Shown here: positions 1 to 7,509 of the stretch, piece by piece
Numbering within the stretch: position 1 is the first letter of the stretch
Layout: each line of letters begins with the position of its first letter
Assembly: GCF_030227115.1 (NCBI RefSeq)
Contig: NZ_JASSUA010000002.1
Coordinates: forward strand, 372,001-436,000
DNA length: 64,000 nucleotides
Reading direction: 5' to 3'
From: Marinobacter sp. SS13-12
GTDB taxonomy: Bacteria; Pseudomonadota; Gammaproteobacteria; Pseudomonadales; Oleiphilaceae
Notes under the pieces: model-generated
What the model saw: the letters and a program-made list of their open reading frames with translations, nothing else
Databases searched by the model: none
What the model was told of the DNA's origin: nothing
Program-made: the position numbers and the translations under genes

Positions 1-456
1 GACCTTGCCGTGGTAGGCCCGTGCCTGCTCTGGCGTCAGTGTTACCTCCCCCAGCTGCGGTGCGGCCTTGCCTTCTCCATCGGCAATCATTTCCATCAAC
101 AGCACGCCATCCACAAACCCGAACGGTTGCGGCACACGCACACCGGCGCCGGCCAGCCGGTACAGGGCATCTACCTCGGCGTTCAGCCAGGCGTCTTCCT
201 GTTCCTTCTGGCCGTACCGGGTTTTCTTGCCCATGGCACGGGCACGGCGAGTGTTACGAACCTTGCGGCCTTCCTGGTATTGCACGGCCTGCTTGAAGCT
301 GCGCTTCTGCGCCTCTTTGTAGACCTTGGCGCAGCGCACACTGTCGCCACAGCGCACAACGAACACCTCGGCTTCCTTGCCACTCATCAACTGGTACAAC
401 ACTTCGTCCACCATGCCATCATCGACAAGGGGCTGTAATCGTTTCGGTATCTTCAT
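1..456 (-). CDS. RIO1-like serine protein kinase, PA4780 family (partial, 3' end beyond window)
   Basis: The reverse strand reads MKIPKRLQPLVDDGMVDEV and stays open for 152 codons to the window edge, so only the N-terminal part is present. The stretches LMSGKEAEVFVVRC and RCAKVYKEAQKRSFKQAVQY match the nucleotide-binding loop and lysine strand of PA4780-type RIO kinases, followed by a basic RRARAMGKKTRYG segment. RIO family members are atypical Ser/Thr kinases; bacterial substrates are largely unknown. The catalytic loop lies outside the window and cannot be checked. The start is the first ATG of the frame (454-456). The gene is divergent from the SDR gene. Confidence 0.85.
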   Translation of the reverse strand, partial: MKIPKRLQPLVDDGMVDEVLYQLMSGKEAEVFVVRCGDSVRCAKVYKEAQKRSFKQAVQYQEGRKVRNTRRARAMGKKTRYGQKEQEDAWLNAEVDALYRLAGAGVRVPQPFGFVDGVLLMEMIADGEGKAAPQLGEVTLTPEQARAYHGKV

Positions 457-631
457 AGATCTGTCGGTTGCCTGGTTCGCCTGGCCGGCAAATCATTTTG
501 GCCGGCATGTCTCCGCGTATACTACCTGAAATTGACGCCGGAACCCTCATGCCCGGAGTGATCTGTAAATGCTTCAGGTCCCGTAGCTAATCTGCAACAC
601 TGGGCAAAACCCCTGACGCAGGAGAAAGTCT

Positions 632-1324
632 ATGAATAACGATCCGGTTATGCTGATTACTGGTGCCTCATCCGGGATTGGCGAGGCAACGGCACGCGCC
701 GCGCAAAAGGCGGGTTATCGCCTGGTTCTGTCAGCCCGCTCTGAAGACAGGCTGAAGCAGCTGCAAACCGAACTCGGCGGCAGCGAGCGGGTAATGATCG
801 CCCGCTGTGATGTTCAGAGCATGGACGACCAGCAGGCCATGGTCGACAACGCCATGGCGACGTTCGGGCAGATTGACGCGGTGTTTGTGAACGCAGGCCG
901 CGGTGGTGAGCCCGGTGGTTTCAGTGGTGCAGATCATGAAGTCTGGAAAGACATGATCCTGACCAATATTTACGGGGCCGGGTTGACCGTTCAGTGCTGC
1001 CTGCCGGCGCTACGCAAAAGCCGTGGCCACCTGCTGCTGACCGGCTCTGCCGCTGGCCGGGTGACCATACCGGGCTCCATGTACAGTGCCACCAAATGGG
1101 CAGTGTCGGCGATCGGTTATGGCGTGAGAGAAGAACTGCGGGGCTCGGGCGTTCGTGTCACCCTCGTTGAACCGGGGATGGTGGATACACCGTTCTTTGA
1201 CGAGAGCCCGGCGAACGCCCTCAAGCCGGACGATATCGCCCGGGCGGTCATGTATGCCGTAGCCCAGCCTGCGCATGTGGATGTCAATGAAATCCTGGTG
1301 CGGCCAACGCCGCCCGTGGAATAG
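632..1324 (+). CDS. SDR family NAD(P)-dependent oxidoreductase
   Basis: This 230-residue protein has the classical short-chain dehydrogenase layout: cofactor motif TGASSGIG at residues 10-17, an NAG motif, Ser139 and the YxxxK pair Tyr151/Lys155. These show a Rossmann-fold NAD(P)(H)-dependent alcohol/ketone oxidoreductase. The substrate cannot be read from sequence. The length is normal for classical SDRs. The ATG has a good ribosome-binding site (AGGAGA, 620-625). It appears monocistronic, with convergent RHH and PfpI genes downstream. Confidence 0.9.
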   Translation: MNNDPVMLITGASSGIGEATARAAQKAGYRLVLSARSEDRLKQLQTELGGSERVMIARCDVQSMDDQQAMVDNAMATFGQIDAVFVNAGRGGEPGGFSGADHEVWKDMILTNIYGAGLTVQCCLPALRKSRGHLLLTGSAAGRVTIPGSMYSATKWAVSAIGYGVREELRGSGVRVTLVEPGMVDTPFFDESPANALKPDDIARAVMYAVAQPAHVDVNEILVRPTPPVE

Positions 1325-1339
1325 GCCTACAGACGCAGT

Positions 1340-1708
1340 TCAGTGAGTTGCTTCGCTGGGCGGCTTCTGGTCGATGTTCCTGGACAGGATCTTGTCCGCA
1401 TCCAGTGAGGCTATGGGTACCTGGATGTCGCGGGGGATGTCGCCGCTGAGTTGCAGCGCGAGGTAACGCATGGCACATACCCGCAGGAAAGAGGTGAAGT
1501 TGCCCAGATCGTGCCCTGCGTCGATGGATTCGTGGTAGAGCTTTGTGATCATCTGGGGCAGGTTCATGCCATCCCGGGCGGCGATTTCCGTGAGTGCATT
1601 CCAGAAGGCGTTCTCCATGCGAATGCTGGTGACCATGCCATCAATACGCAGGGAGTGGGTGCGGCTGACCCAGAGATCGGAATCCGCGTGGACGAAGAGT
1701 TTGCACAT
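1340..1708 (-). CDS. Ribbon-helix-helix domain protein
   Basis: A 122-residue protein. Residues 1-50 (HSLRIDGMVTSIRMENAFW) resemble the ribbon-helix-helix domain annotated as RHH_4 in small proteobacterial proteins: a basic beta strand with RIDG/TSIRM followed by two helices. RHH proteins bind DNA as dimers; no target can be inferred. The C-terminal third looks variable. The gene lies 47 bp downstream of the PfpI gene on the same strand, with a GC-rich hairpin between them, so it may be transcribed separately. Confidence 0.7.
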   Translation of the reverse strand: MCKLFVHADSDLWVSRTHSLRIDGMVTSIRMENAFWNALTEIAARDGMNLPQMITKLYHESIDAGHDLGNFTSFLRVCAMRYLALQLSGDIPRDIQVPIASLDADKILSRNIDQKPPSEATH

Positions 1709-1727
1709 GGCGTTATCCTCATGAATC

Positions 1728-1749
1728 CGGGGCCGGTGTACCGGCCCCG
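1728..1749 (-). terminator. GC-rich hairpin after the PfpI-family gene
   Basis: CGGGGCCGG and CCGGCCCCG form a perfect 9-bp stem around a TGTA loop, just beyond the stop of the PfpI-family gene. There is no clear T-run, so intrinsic termination is likely but not certain. Confidence 0.5.
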
Positions 1750-1754
1750 TTCCT

Positions 1755-2324
1755 TCACTTGTCCAGCAGTTTGAAGAACTGTGCCAGCCATTGAGGGTGG
1801 GCCGGCCATGCCGGTGCTGTCACCAGATTACCATCGGTCACCGCGGCGTCAACGTCGATGGCGGCGAAGCGGCCCCCGGCCAGTTCCACTTCCGGCTGGC
1901 AGGCCGGGTAGGCGGAACACTCGCGGCCTTCAAGCACGCCTGCGGCTGCCAGTAGCTGAGCACCATGGCAGATGGCCGCCACCGGTTTGTCGGTCTCGAA
2001 GAAGTGGCGCACCAGCTTTTTCACGTCGTCGTTCAGGCGCAGATATTCCGGGGCGCGGCCACCGGGCACGACCAGAGCATCGTAATCGGCAGGGTTGAGG
2101 CCGGCAAAGTCCGCATTCAGGGCAAACCGGTGGCCAGGCTTTTCGGAGTATGTCTGGTCGCCTTCAAAATCGTGGATGGCCGTGGCCACGGTGTCTCCCG
2201 ACTTCTTGTCCGGACAGACTGCATGGACCGTGTGGCCCACGGCCTGAAGTGCCTGGAAAGGCACCATGGTTTCGTAATCCTCGGTGAAATCACCGGTAAT
2301 CATCAGTATCTTTTTACCGCTCAT
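1755..2324 (-). CDS. DJ-1/PfpI family protein
   Basis: A 189-residue single-domain protein of the DJ-1/PfpI (type 1 GATase-like) fold. The nucleophile elbow VAAICHGAQ places Cys119 next to His120, and [11 protein letters not shown] supplies the conserved loop before it. Family members include glyoxalases and deglycases, chaperones and peptidases; the activity here is not decided. The start has a strong AAGGAGA site. It is divergent from the COG0523 GTPase gene and shares the promoter region that holds a Zur box, so its own zinc regulation is possible but unproven. Confidence 0.88.
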   Translation of the reverse strand: MSGKKILMITGDFTEDYETMVPFQALQAVGHTVHAVCPDKKSGDTVATAIHDFEGDQTYSEKPGHRFALNADFAGLNPADYDALVVPGGRAPEYLRLNDDVKKLVRHFFETDKPVAAICHGAQLLAAAGVLEGRECSAYPACQPEVELAGGRFAAIDVDAAVTDGNLVTAPAWPAHPQWLAQFFKLLDK

Positions 2325-2406
2325 ACCCTTCTCCTTGTGCTTGTTAATGGTAGCCTGTTCACATTACCAAGGGCCGGGCGACAGCGGGTATTAGGGGAAT
2401 ACTACA

Positions 2407-2423
2407 GTGTTATGTTATAACAC
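2407..2423. promoter_or_regulatory. Putative Zur box
   Basis: GTGTTATGTTATAACAC is a perfect inverted repeat with 7-bp arms and a 3-nt centre. Its core TGTTAT-N3-ATAACA matches the gammaproteobacterial Zur operator. It ends 41 bp before the ATG of a COG0523 GTPase, a family often under Zur control. Confidence 0.7.
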
Positions 2424-2464
2424 CTGGCTGTGCCGATCCTTTCATTTACCGACACGGGCAATCT

Positions 2465-3457
2465 ATGACTTCACCAATACCCACCAATCTGGTGCTCGGC
2501 TTTCTGGGCGTGGGTAAAACCACTGCCATACTGGACCTGCTGAAGAAAAAACCGGACGGGGAAGTGTGGGCCGTGCTGGTGAATGAATTCGGTGAAGTGG
2601 GAATTGATGGCGCCCTGCTGGAAACAGAAGGCGCTTTCGTGCGCGAGATTCCGGGCGGCTGCATGTGCTGTGTGGCGGGTCTGCCTATGCAGATTGGTCT
2701 TAATCAGTTGATTCATAAAGCCAGGCCGGACCGATTGCTGATCGAGCCCACCGGGCTTGGGCATCCTTCCCAGATTATTGAAACCCTGACGGGGGAGCAT
2801 TACCAGGACGTATTGAATCTGGGGCCGGTGCTTTGCCTGGTGGACCCGAGACGGCTGGAGGAACCCAGGGTTCTGGACAATGTGCAGTTCCAGGATCAGG
2901 TTGCCGCCGCAGATATTGTCGTGGCCAACAAGACCGACCTGTGCCGGCCGGATCAGATTGCTCACTTTGATGACTGGGTGGCCAGCCTGCAGCCGGCGAA
3001 AACCGCCGTGTTCCATACCCGGCAGGGCTGGATGGATATCGGCTGGCTTGATGGCAGAACCGCTCTGGCAGAGGTGGGTTCGCCCCACGCTCACCACCAC
3101 CATGATTCAACGGAGCCCGAGCCTGTTCCGGATATCCGGGATGAACCCTGGCAGCGGGTCAGTAACCAGGGCCAGGGCCACTTCAGCCTGGGCTGGCGGG
3201 TACATCCGGCGACCGTTTTTTCCGAAACGGCCTTGCTGGCATTATCCATGGATAGCCGCTTTGTTCGGTTCAAGGCAGTGGCTCATACCAGCGAGGGCTG
3301 GCGGACCATCAACATGGCAGACGGAGCATTGTCGGTGTCCGAATGTGAGCCCAGGGAGCTGTCCCGCATCGAGGTCATCAGCGAACAGGAACTGGATGTG
3401 GACGAGTTTGACACCGGCTTGCGGGAATCCATCGAGCAAACGGAACCGTCATGCTGA
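2465..3457 (+). CDS. COG0523 (CobW/G3E) GTPase, likely zinc metallochaperone
   Basis: This 330-residue protein carries the G3E GTPase signature: Walker A GFLGVGKT at residues 12-19, an EFGEVGIDG switch, the metal-binding GGCMCC (CxCC) motif near residue 66, and NKTD for guanine specificity. A His-rich stretch (HAHHHHDS) precedes the CobW C-terminal domain. COG0523 proteins use GTP to deliver metals; Zur-linked members serve zinc proteins during starvation. The Zur-like box just upstream supports zinc rather than cobalt or nickel. The stop overlaps the arfB start (ATGCTGA), so the two are translationally coupled. Confidence 0.9.
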   Translation: MTSPIPTNLVLGFLGVGKTTAILDLLKKKPDGEVWAVLVNEFGEVGIDGALLETEGAFVREIPGGCMCCVAGLPMQIGLNQLIHKARPDRLLIEPTGLGHPSQIIETLTGEHYQDVLNLGPVLCLVDPRRLEEPRVLDNVQFQDQVAAADIVVANKTDLCRPDQIAHFDDWVASLQPAKTAVFHTRQGWMDIGWLDGRTALAEVGSPHAHHHHDSTEPEPVPDIRDEPWQRVSNQGQGHFSLGWRVHPATVFSETALLALSMDSRFVRFKAVAHTSEGWRTINMADGALSVSECEPRELSRIEVISEQELDVDEFDTGLRESIEQTEPSC

Positions 3458-3864
3458 AAATTTCCAACACGGTTGAACTGGGTGACTGGGAAATTGAGCT
3501 TACCCAGATCCGCGCCCAGGGGGCCGGGGGGCAGAACGTCAACAAGGTGGCATCTGCTGTCCACCTGCGGTTCGACATCCTCAACTCCAGCCTGCCGCCC
3601 TTCTACAAGGAGCGGCTGATGGCGCTCTCTGACCAGCGCATCAGCAAGGAAGGCATCATTGTTATCAAGGCGCAGAAATACCGCACCCTGGAGCTTAACA
3701 AGGAAGACGCTCTTGAACGCCTGAAGGAACTGATTCAGGAAGCGGTAAAGCTGCAGAAAGCACGCCGGCCCACTCGCCCCACCAAGGGCTCACAACGCCG
3801 GCGTGTTGATAAAAAAACCAAAAAAGGCAAAACCAAGGCGCTGAGGGGCAAGGTTCAGGTGTGA
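3451..3864 (+). CDS. arfB: Peptidyl-tRNA hydrolase ArfB (ribosome rescue)
   Basis: A 137-residue release-factor-like protein with the GGQ motif at residues 26-28 in GAGGQNVNK and a Lys/Arg-rich C-terminal tail, as in ArfB/YaeJ. Such proteins enter stalled ribosomes lacking an A-site codon, place the tail in the mRNA channel and hydrolyse the peptidyl-tRNA. The length and order (GGQ domain, then basic tail) match the family. It overlaps the COG0523 gene by 7 bp, so its expression may rise with zinc starvation. It converges on the methyltransferase gene with a 10-bp overlap. Confidence 0.93.
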   Translation: MLKISNTVELGDWEIELTQIRAQGAGGQNVNKVASAVHLRFDILNSSLPPFYKERLMALSDQRISKEGIIVIKAQKYRTLELNKEDALERLKELIQEAVKLQKARRPTRPTKGSQRRRVDKKTKKGKTKALRGKVQV

Positions 3865-5084
3865 TTCCGGCCTTTCAGCCCGAGACGCTCGGCTTCTTCT
3901 CTTCGGCGGAGGTTCAGGTCCCGGGTTGCAGCACCGATCAGGAATACAAATCCGGTTAATTCGGTTATTACGCCATAGTTGACAAACAGGGCGTACAGCA
4001 CAAGTACCGAACCGATAAGGGCGAGGGCAGCTGGCGTGACTGAACGGTGGCGCCGGAAGCCGGCAGCAATAAAGACCATGGCGAGGATTGTGAACAGCCC
4101 GATGGTTCCGGCCCACAGGCCCGGGTTGAGTGCCATGCCAAGCCCCAGGGCCGTGACCATGCCCACTGCAGCGAGGGCGCCATAGCAACTGAGCAGAGCC
4201 AGTACCAAAGCGGCCACACCAAGAAAACCCCGGCGGTGGAGGTCCCCCAGCAAGCGTTCGGGATGACCGCGCCTCAGCCACTTCTGCCACCAGCGGGGTG
4301 CCTGGCCAGCCCTTTCTGCCGTCAACTCGATCGAATGGGCACCAAAGCTTTCCGCTATTTCGCGGGTTTGCAGGCTGGGGCTATGGGCGAAGTAATCCAG
4401 TCGACGCAGAATGCGGACGTTGTCAAACCCTTCATCACCCAGCATTGCTAACAGACTGTCTTCCACGGTGGCGCCCACCACGCACTCTACCCACAGGCGG
4501 GGATCGGAATCGCAGTTGACGTTGACCGGCCTGTTAATGACGACATCGGCCAGTTGCAGCCGCCCACCGGGTCGCAACACCCGGAACATTTCCCGGATGG
4601 CCTGGCGTTTATCCGGCACCAGGTTCAGGGCACCGTTGCTGGTGATGCTGTCAATGCTTTCGTCCGCCAAGGGCAGGTGTTCCGCGGATGCCTGGATCAC
4701 TTCTACATTGGGGTACCGGTCGCCGGCGTGACACCTGAGTTTGCGTGTCATGGCAGCGGTCAGGTCCAGAGCAATCACCTGTCCCTCCGTGCCTACCTTT
4801 GAAGCGGCAATCAGGGAGTCGTTACCTGCTCCGGCGCCTATGTCCAGCGTTGTGTCCCCGGGTTTCATGGCGTGTGCGGTGAAAGGATTGCCGACACCGG
4901 CGAAAGACTCTGCAACACCGTCGGGCAACGGGTCTGCATCGCCGGCGGCATAGCCCAGAAAACGAAGTGCCTCCCGGCCAACGGGAAAGTGGAAGTGGGT
5001 ATCGGGCCTGTCCGCCACAGCGGTGTACATATCCTGGACCGCCTCGGTGATTTGCTGTGGTGAGTATCCGAGAATGGCAACCAT
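3855..5084 (-). CDS. ArsM-like methyltransferase fused to a MerC-like membrane domain
   Basis: This 409-residue protein has two parts. Residues about 60-250 form a class I SAM methyltransferase (motif I DIGAGAGND, 81-89; HLPLADESID; RPGGRLQLADVV) closest in pattern to arsenite methyltransferases. The usual SNC segment of ArsM is SNG here (Gly151), so a key arsenic-binding Cys is missing. Residues about 285-395 hold several hydrophobic helices resembling MerC-type membrane domains. It is the last gene of an operon with an ECF sigma factor and a zinc-finger anti-sigma. The substrate is unknown; an inner-membrane location is likely. The start has a GGGAGG site. Confidence 0.75.
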   Translation of the reverse strand: MVAILGYSPQQITEAVQDMYTAVADRPDTHFHFPVGREALRFLGYAAGDADPLPDGVAESFAGVGNPFTAHAMKPGDTTLDIGAGAGNDSLIAASKVGTEGQVIALDLTAAMTRKLRCHAGDRYPNVEVIQASAEHLPLADESIDSITSNGALNLVPDKRQAIREMFRVLRPGGRLQLADVVINRPVNVNCDSDPRLWVECVVGATVEDSLLAMLGDEGFDNVRILRRLDYFAHSPSLQTREIAESFGAHSIELTAERAGQAPRWWQKWLRRGHPERLLGDLHRRGFLGVAALVLALLSCYGALAAVGMVTALGLGMALNPGLWAGTIGLFTILAMVFIAAGFRRHRSVTPAALALIGSVLVLYALFVNYGVITELTGFVFLIGAATRDLNLRRREEAERLGLKGRNHT

Positions 5085-5113
5085 GGGGTGTCCTCCCGAC
5101 AGGTTATGCCGTG

Positions 5114-5350
5114 TCAGAATTGCTCTATCATTTCCCGGATCCGTCGGCGCAGCCTTTCCGGCGCTACCTGCTGGCCGCTGCCGGCAATCCGTTCCCTGAG
5201 TTTGCGCTCAAATTCCGCCCGGCTGAAGCAGTCATGACATCGTTCCAGGTGCCGTTCTATTTCGGCACTGGTGTCACCGTCCATTTCCCGGTGCAGATAG
5301 TCGAAAAGGCGCTCAACAACCTCCTCGCAGGAAATCCGGGACTCCTTCAT
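5114..5350 (-). CDS. zf-HC2 anti-sigma factor
   Basis: A 78-residue soluble protein with the zinc-binding anti-sigma signature His34-x3-Cys38-x2-Cys41 plus an upstream Cys8. This is the ZAS pattern that clamps ECF sigma factors. It has no membrane segment, so release is probably triggered in the cytoplasm, possibly by oxidation or metal. Its ATG overlaps the sigma factor stop (ATGA), and the methyltransferase gene follows 29 bp later, supporting one operon. Confidence 0.88.
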   Translation of the reverse strand: MKESRISCEEVVERLFDYLHREMDGDTSAEIERHLERCHDCFSRAEFERKLRERIAGSGQQVAPERLRRRIREMIEQF

Positions 5351-5997
5351 GCATCACCTCCGCTGTTTCCTGGTGGCTGCCCGCCGCATTTCGCCAGCCC
5401 GGCATCACGGCCCTGCTGCCAAAGCGACTGCTGCAGAAGACCGCGAGCCCGGCACAGTCGGGAACGTATGGTGCCCAGCGGGAGGCCGAGCAGGCGGGCT
5501 GCCTCTTCGTAGCTGTATCCCTCCACCTCGACCAGCACGGTTACAACCCGATAGGTATCTGGCAGGTCATCGATGGCACGCTGGATGTCCTCCTGCAGGA
5601 GTGAATTGATAAATTCCTTTTCGGGTGTACCCCACCACAGCAGAAAGGGTTGGTGCAGCTTCTCGAACAGGGAAAACCGGTGATCACTACTCTCCGGTTC
5701 GAGTTCTACCTCCCTGTTCTGCCGACACTGCCGACGTCGCCAGTGGGATATGAACGTGTGATGGAGAATCCTGAACAGCCAGCCTTCCATGTGGGCGGGG
5801 TCGTCGAGCTGGTCCAGCTTGTGCCAGGCGTTCGAGATTGCTTCCGCCATCACATCCTCCGCATCGTCCGGGTTCCTTGCCAGGCGCAGAGCAGTGCCGT
5901 ACAGGCGGTCCATCAGATGAATGACCTGTTGTTCGAACTGGTCTCTGCGTTCCTGTTGGCTGGCCACGGGAACCTTGTGCCGGGTGCTGGTTGCCAT
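5347..5997 (-). CDS. ECF RNA polymerase sigma factor
   Basis: The chosen 216-residue product shows sigma2 (RLARNPDDAEDVMAEAISNA and WLFRILHHTFISHWRR) and sigma4 (DLPDTYRVVTVLVEVEGYSY, then EAARLLGLPLGTIRSRLCRAR). The frame is open further upstream, but a GGGAG site sits 5-6 nt before ATG 5995-5997, and earlier codons do not look like protein. It is coupled to the zf-HC2 anti-sigma by a 4-bp overlap and divergent from a secreted cupin. Autoregulation is likely but not shown. Confidence 0.88.
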   Translation of the reverse strand: MATSTRHKVPVASQQERRDQFEQQVIHLMDRLYGTALRLARNPDDAEDVMAEAISNAWHKLDQLDDPAHMEGWLFRILHHTFISHWRRRQCRQNREVELEPESSDHRFSLFEKLHQPFLLWWGTPEKEFINSLLQEDIQRAIDDLPDTYRVVTVLVEVEGYSYEEAARLLGLPLGTIRSRLCRARGLLQQSLWQQGRDAGLAKCGGQPPGNSGGDA

Positions 5998-6071
5998 GTG
6001 TTCTCCCATTTTTGCCGCAAGGACGCGCCGGGCGACGAAATGGTTCCCGTCGGCGCCCATTGCCGGTACCG

Positions 6072-6098
6072 GGAACAAATCCGGTTGCGACTGCGTCC
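6072..6098 (+). promoter_or_regulatory. Candidate ECF-type promoter for the cupin gene
   Basis: GGAAC, 17 nt, then CGTCC resembles ECF -35/-10 elements (GGAAC and CGTC-like). It lies about 60 bp before the cupin ATG and faces it, in the gap shared with the ECF sigma gene. One site only; tentative. Confidence 0.35.
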
Positions 6099-6160
6099 TT
6101 GCGGCCGACCGGGACAGTTCCCGGCCCACAACAACACCACTACTAAGGAGGATAGAACCC

Positions 6161-6670
6161 ATGGCAGGCAACACAAACATTCGTTCTAACGGTAAACCCG
6201 GAATCAGTTCCCGATGCCTGGCACTGATGACAATGTTGATCGTATTTCCCCTCGCATTGGCCGCGACGCCGTACCAGGGTGAGGGGTACACGATGGTGAC
6301 ACCATCGGATCTGGAGTGGGGGCCAGTGGGCTCCATGGCGCCGGGTGCGAAGATCTCGGTTATTGAAGGGAATCTTGCCGAGGAAAAGCCATTTACCATA
6401 CGCCTGCGGTTGCCAGCGGACTATGTGATAGCGCCGCACATACACCCCGCCTATGAGCGGGTGACAGTGCTGTCGGGCACCTTCCATTTTGCTCATGGCG
6501 AGGAGGTTGACCGTAACAAGGCAACGGCCCTGCCTGAAGGCAGTGTCGCCATCATGTCACCCGGTGACCCGATGTTCGGTTACACGGAGGAAGAGGTCGT
6601 CATTCAGTTGCACGGTACCGGTCCCTGGGGTATCGAATACCTCGACCCGGAAGACGACCCCCGCAAATGA
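6161..6670 (+). CDS. Secreted cupin-domain protein
   Basis: A 169-residue protein starting at an ATG with a strong AAGGAGGAT site (6145-6153). Residues about 18-36 (CLALMTMLIVFPLALAA) form a signal peptide, so it is periplasmic. The cupin core has the metal-ligand pattern in APHIHPAYERVTVLSGTFHF and later GDPMFGYTEEEVVIQLHG. Single-domain cupins of this type are often annotated as quercetinase-like, but the substrate is not determined. It is divergent from the ECF sigma operon and may be its target. Confidence 0.82.
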   Translation: MAGNTNIRSNGKPGISSRCLALMTMLIVFPLALAATPYQGEGYTMVTPSDLEWGPVGSMAPGAKISVIEGNLAEEKPFTIRLRLPADYVIAPHIHPAYERVTVLSGTFHFAHGEEVDRNKATALPEGSVAIMSPGDPMFGYTEEEVVIQLHGTGPWGIEYLDPEDDPRK

Positions 6671-6674
6671 CTCA

Positions 6675-6697
6675 GTGGCGCCGGCTACCGGCGCCAC
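6675..6697. terminator. Bidirectional hairpin between cupin and DUF1428 genes
   Basis: GTGGCGCCGG / CCGGCGCCAC form a perfect 10-bp stem with a CTA loop, exactly between two convergent genes. No T-run is seen on either strand. Confidence 0.55.
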
Positions 6698-6701
6698 GTC
6701 A

Positions 6702-7055
6702 CTACTCGTCCACGACTGTTTCAAAGCCACCGAAAATCAGTCGCTTGCCATCAAACGGCATCGGGTTCACATTAGGCTGGATGCGGGGGTCCTCCATGAC
6801 TTTCGGCATGCCTCTGTTCCTGGCCTCGCGGGAGGGCCAGAGGATCCAGGAGAAGACCACCGTCTCATCCGGCTTGCACTGCACGGCCATGGGGAAGGAC
6901 GTGACCTCACCATCGGGGACATCATCGCCCCAGCATTCCACCAGTTTCAGGGCACCGTGATCCTTGAAAACCGCGGCCGCATCGCTGGCGTGCTTGATGT
7001 ACTTTTCCTTGTTGGCGGTTGGCACCGCTGCTACAAATCCGTCGACATACGTCAT
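6702..7055 (-). CDS. DUF1428 family protein
   Basis: A 117-residue protein beginning MTYVDGFVAAVPTANKEKY, with VECWGDDVPDGEVTSFPMAV and VFSWILWPSREARN, the usual DUF1428 pattern (dimeric alpha/beta barrel fold, function unknown). The start was set at 7053-7055 because of an AAGGAGAT site. It is the third gene of an ECF42-type operon, 16 bp after the YciI/DGPF gene. This family is common beside such sigma factors, so it is a likely co-regulated effector, possibly in stress or detoxification. Confidence 0.88.
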   Translation of the reverse strand: MTYVDGFVAAVPTANKEKYIKHASDAAAVFKDHGALKLVECWGDDVPDGEVTSFPMAVQCKPDETVVFSWILWPSREARNRGMPKVMEDPRIQPNVNPMPFDGKRLIFGGFETVVDE

Positions 7056-7071
7056 CGGGCATCTCCTTGTC

Positions 7072-7431
7072 TCAGTCTTTCGGGGGCAGTTCGCGCACCG
7101 GTCTGACTTCAATGCTGCCGAAGCGCGCGGGCGGAATCCTGCTGGCCAGTTGCAGGGCCTCATTGAGGTCGTTGGCCTCCAGCAGGTAGAAGCCGGCCAG
7201 TTGTTCCTTGGTTTCGGCAAAAGGGCCATCTGAAATCAGCACTTCGTCGTCCCTTACCCTCACAGTTGTTGCCGTCTCGATTGGCTGCAGTGGTTGACCC
7301 GTCACGTAGTTGCCCTGGTCGGTGAGTCTCTCGACCCCGGCAATACACTCCTGGTTGAGGTCGTGCCACTCCTTTTCACTCATGCTGTTGATAATGCTTT
7401 CCTGGTAGTAAACCAGTGCTACGTATTTCAT
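7072..7431 (-). CDS. YciI-like DGPF-domain protein
   Basis: A 119-residue protein (MKYVALVYYQESI...) with the name-giving DGPF motif in ISDGPFAETKEQLAGFYLLE, followed by a helix and GSIEVRPVRELPP. This is the DGPF/YCII-related family found next to ECF42 sigma factors. The biochemical role is unknown. The ATG at 7429-7431 replaces an upstream in-frame codon because homologues begin MKY. It sits between the sigma factor and the DUF1428 gene. Confidence 0.9.
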   Translation of the reverse strand: MKYVALVYYQESIINSMSEKEWHDLNQECIAGVERLTDQGNYVTGQPLQPIETATTVRVRDDEVLISDGPFAETKEQLAGFYLLEANDLNEALQLASRIPPARFGSIEVRPVRELPPKD

Positions 7432-7509
7432 GTTTTCAGCCTGTCTTTCCGGGTGTGTATCAGTAAGTCGTTCACGGCGCCGTCGGATCGACAATCACGG
7501 AACCTTTTT

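Noticed and set aside
484..506. GCCGGC repeat between the RIO kinase and SDR genes as a terminator
   Set aside because: The genes are divergent there, and a 6-bp palindromic word repeated by chance in GC-rich DNA is not enough.
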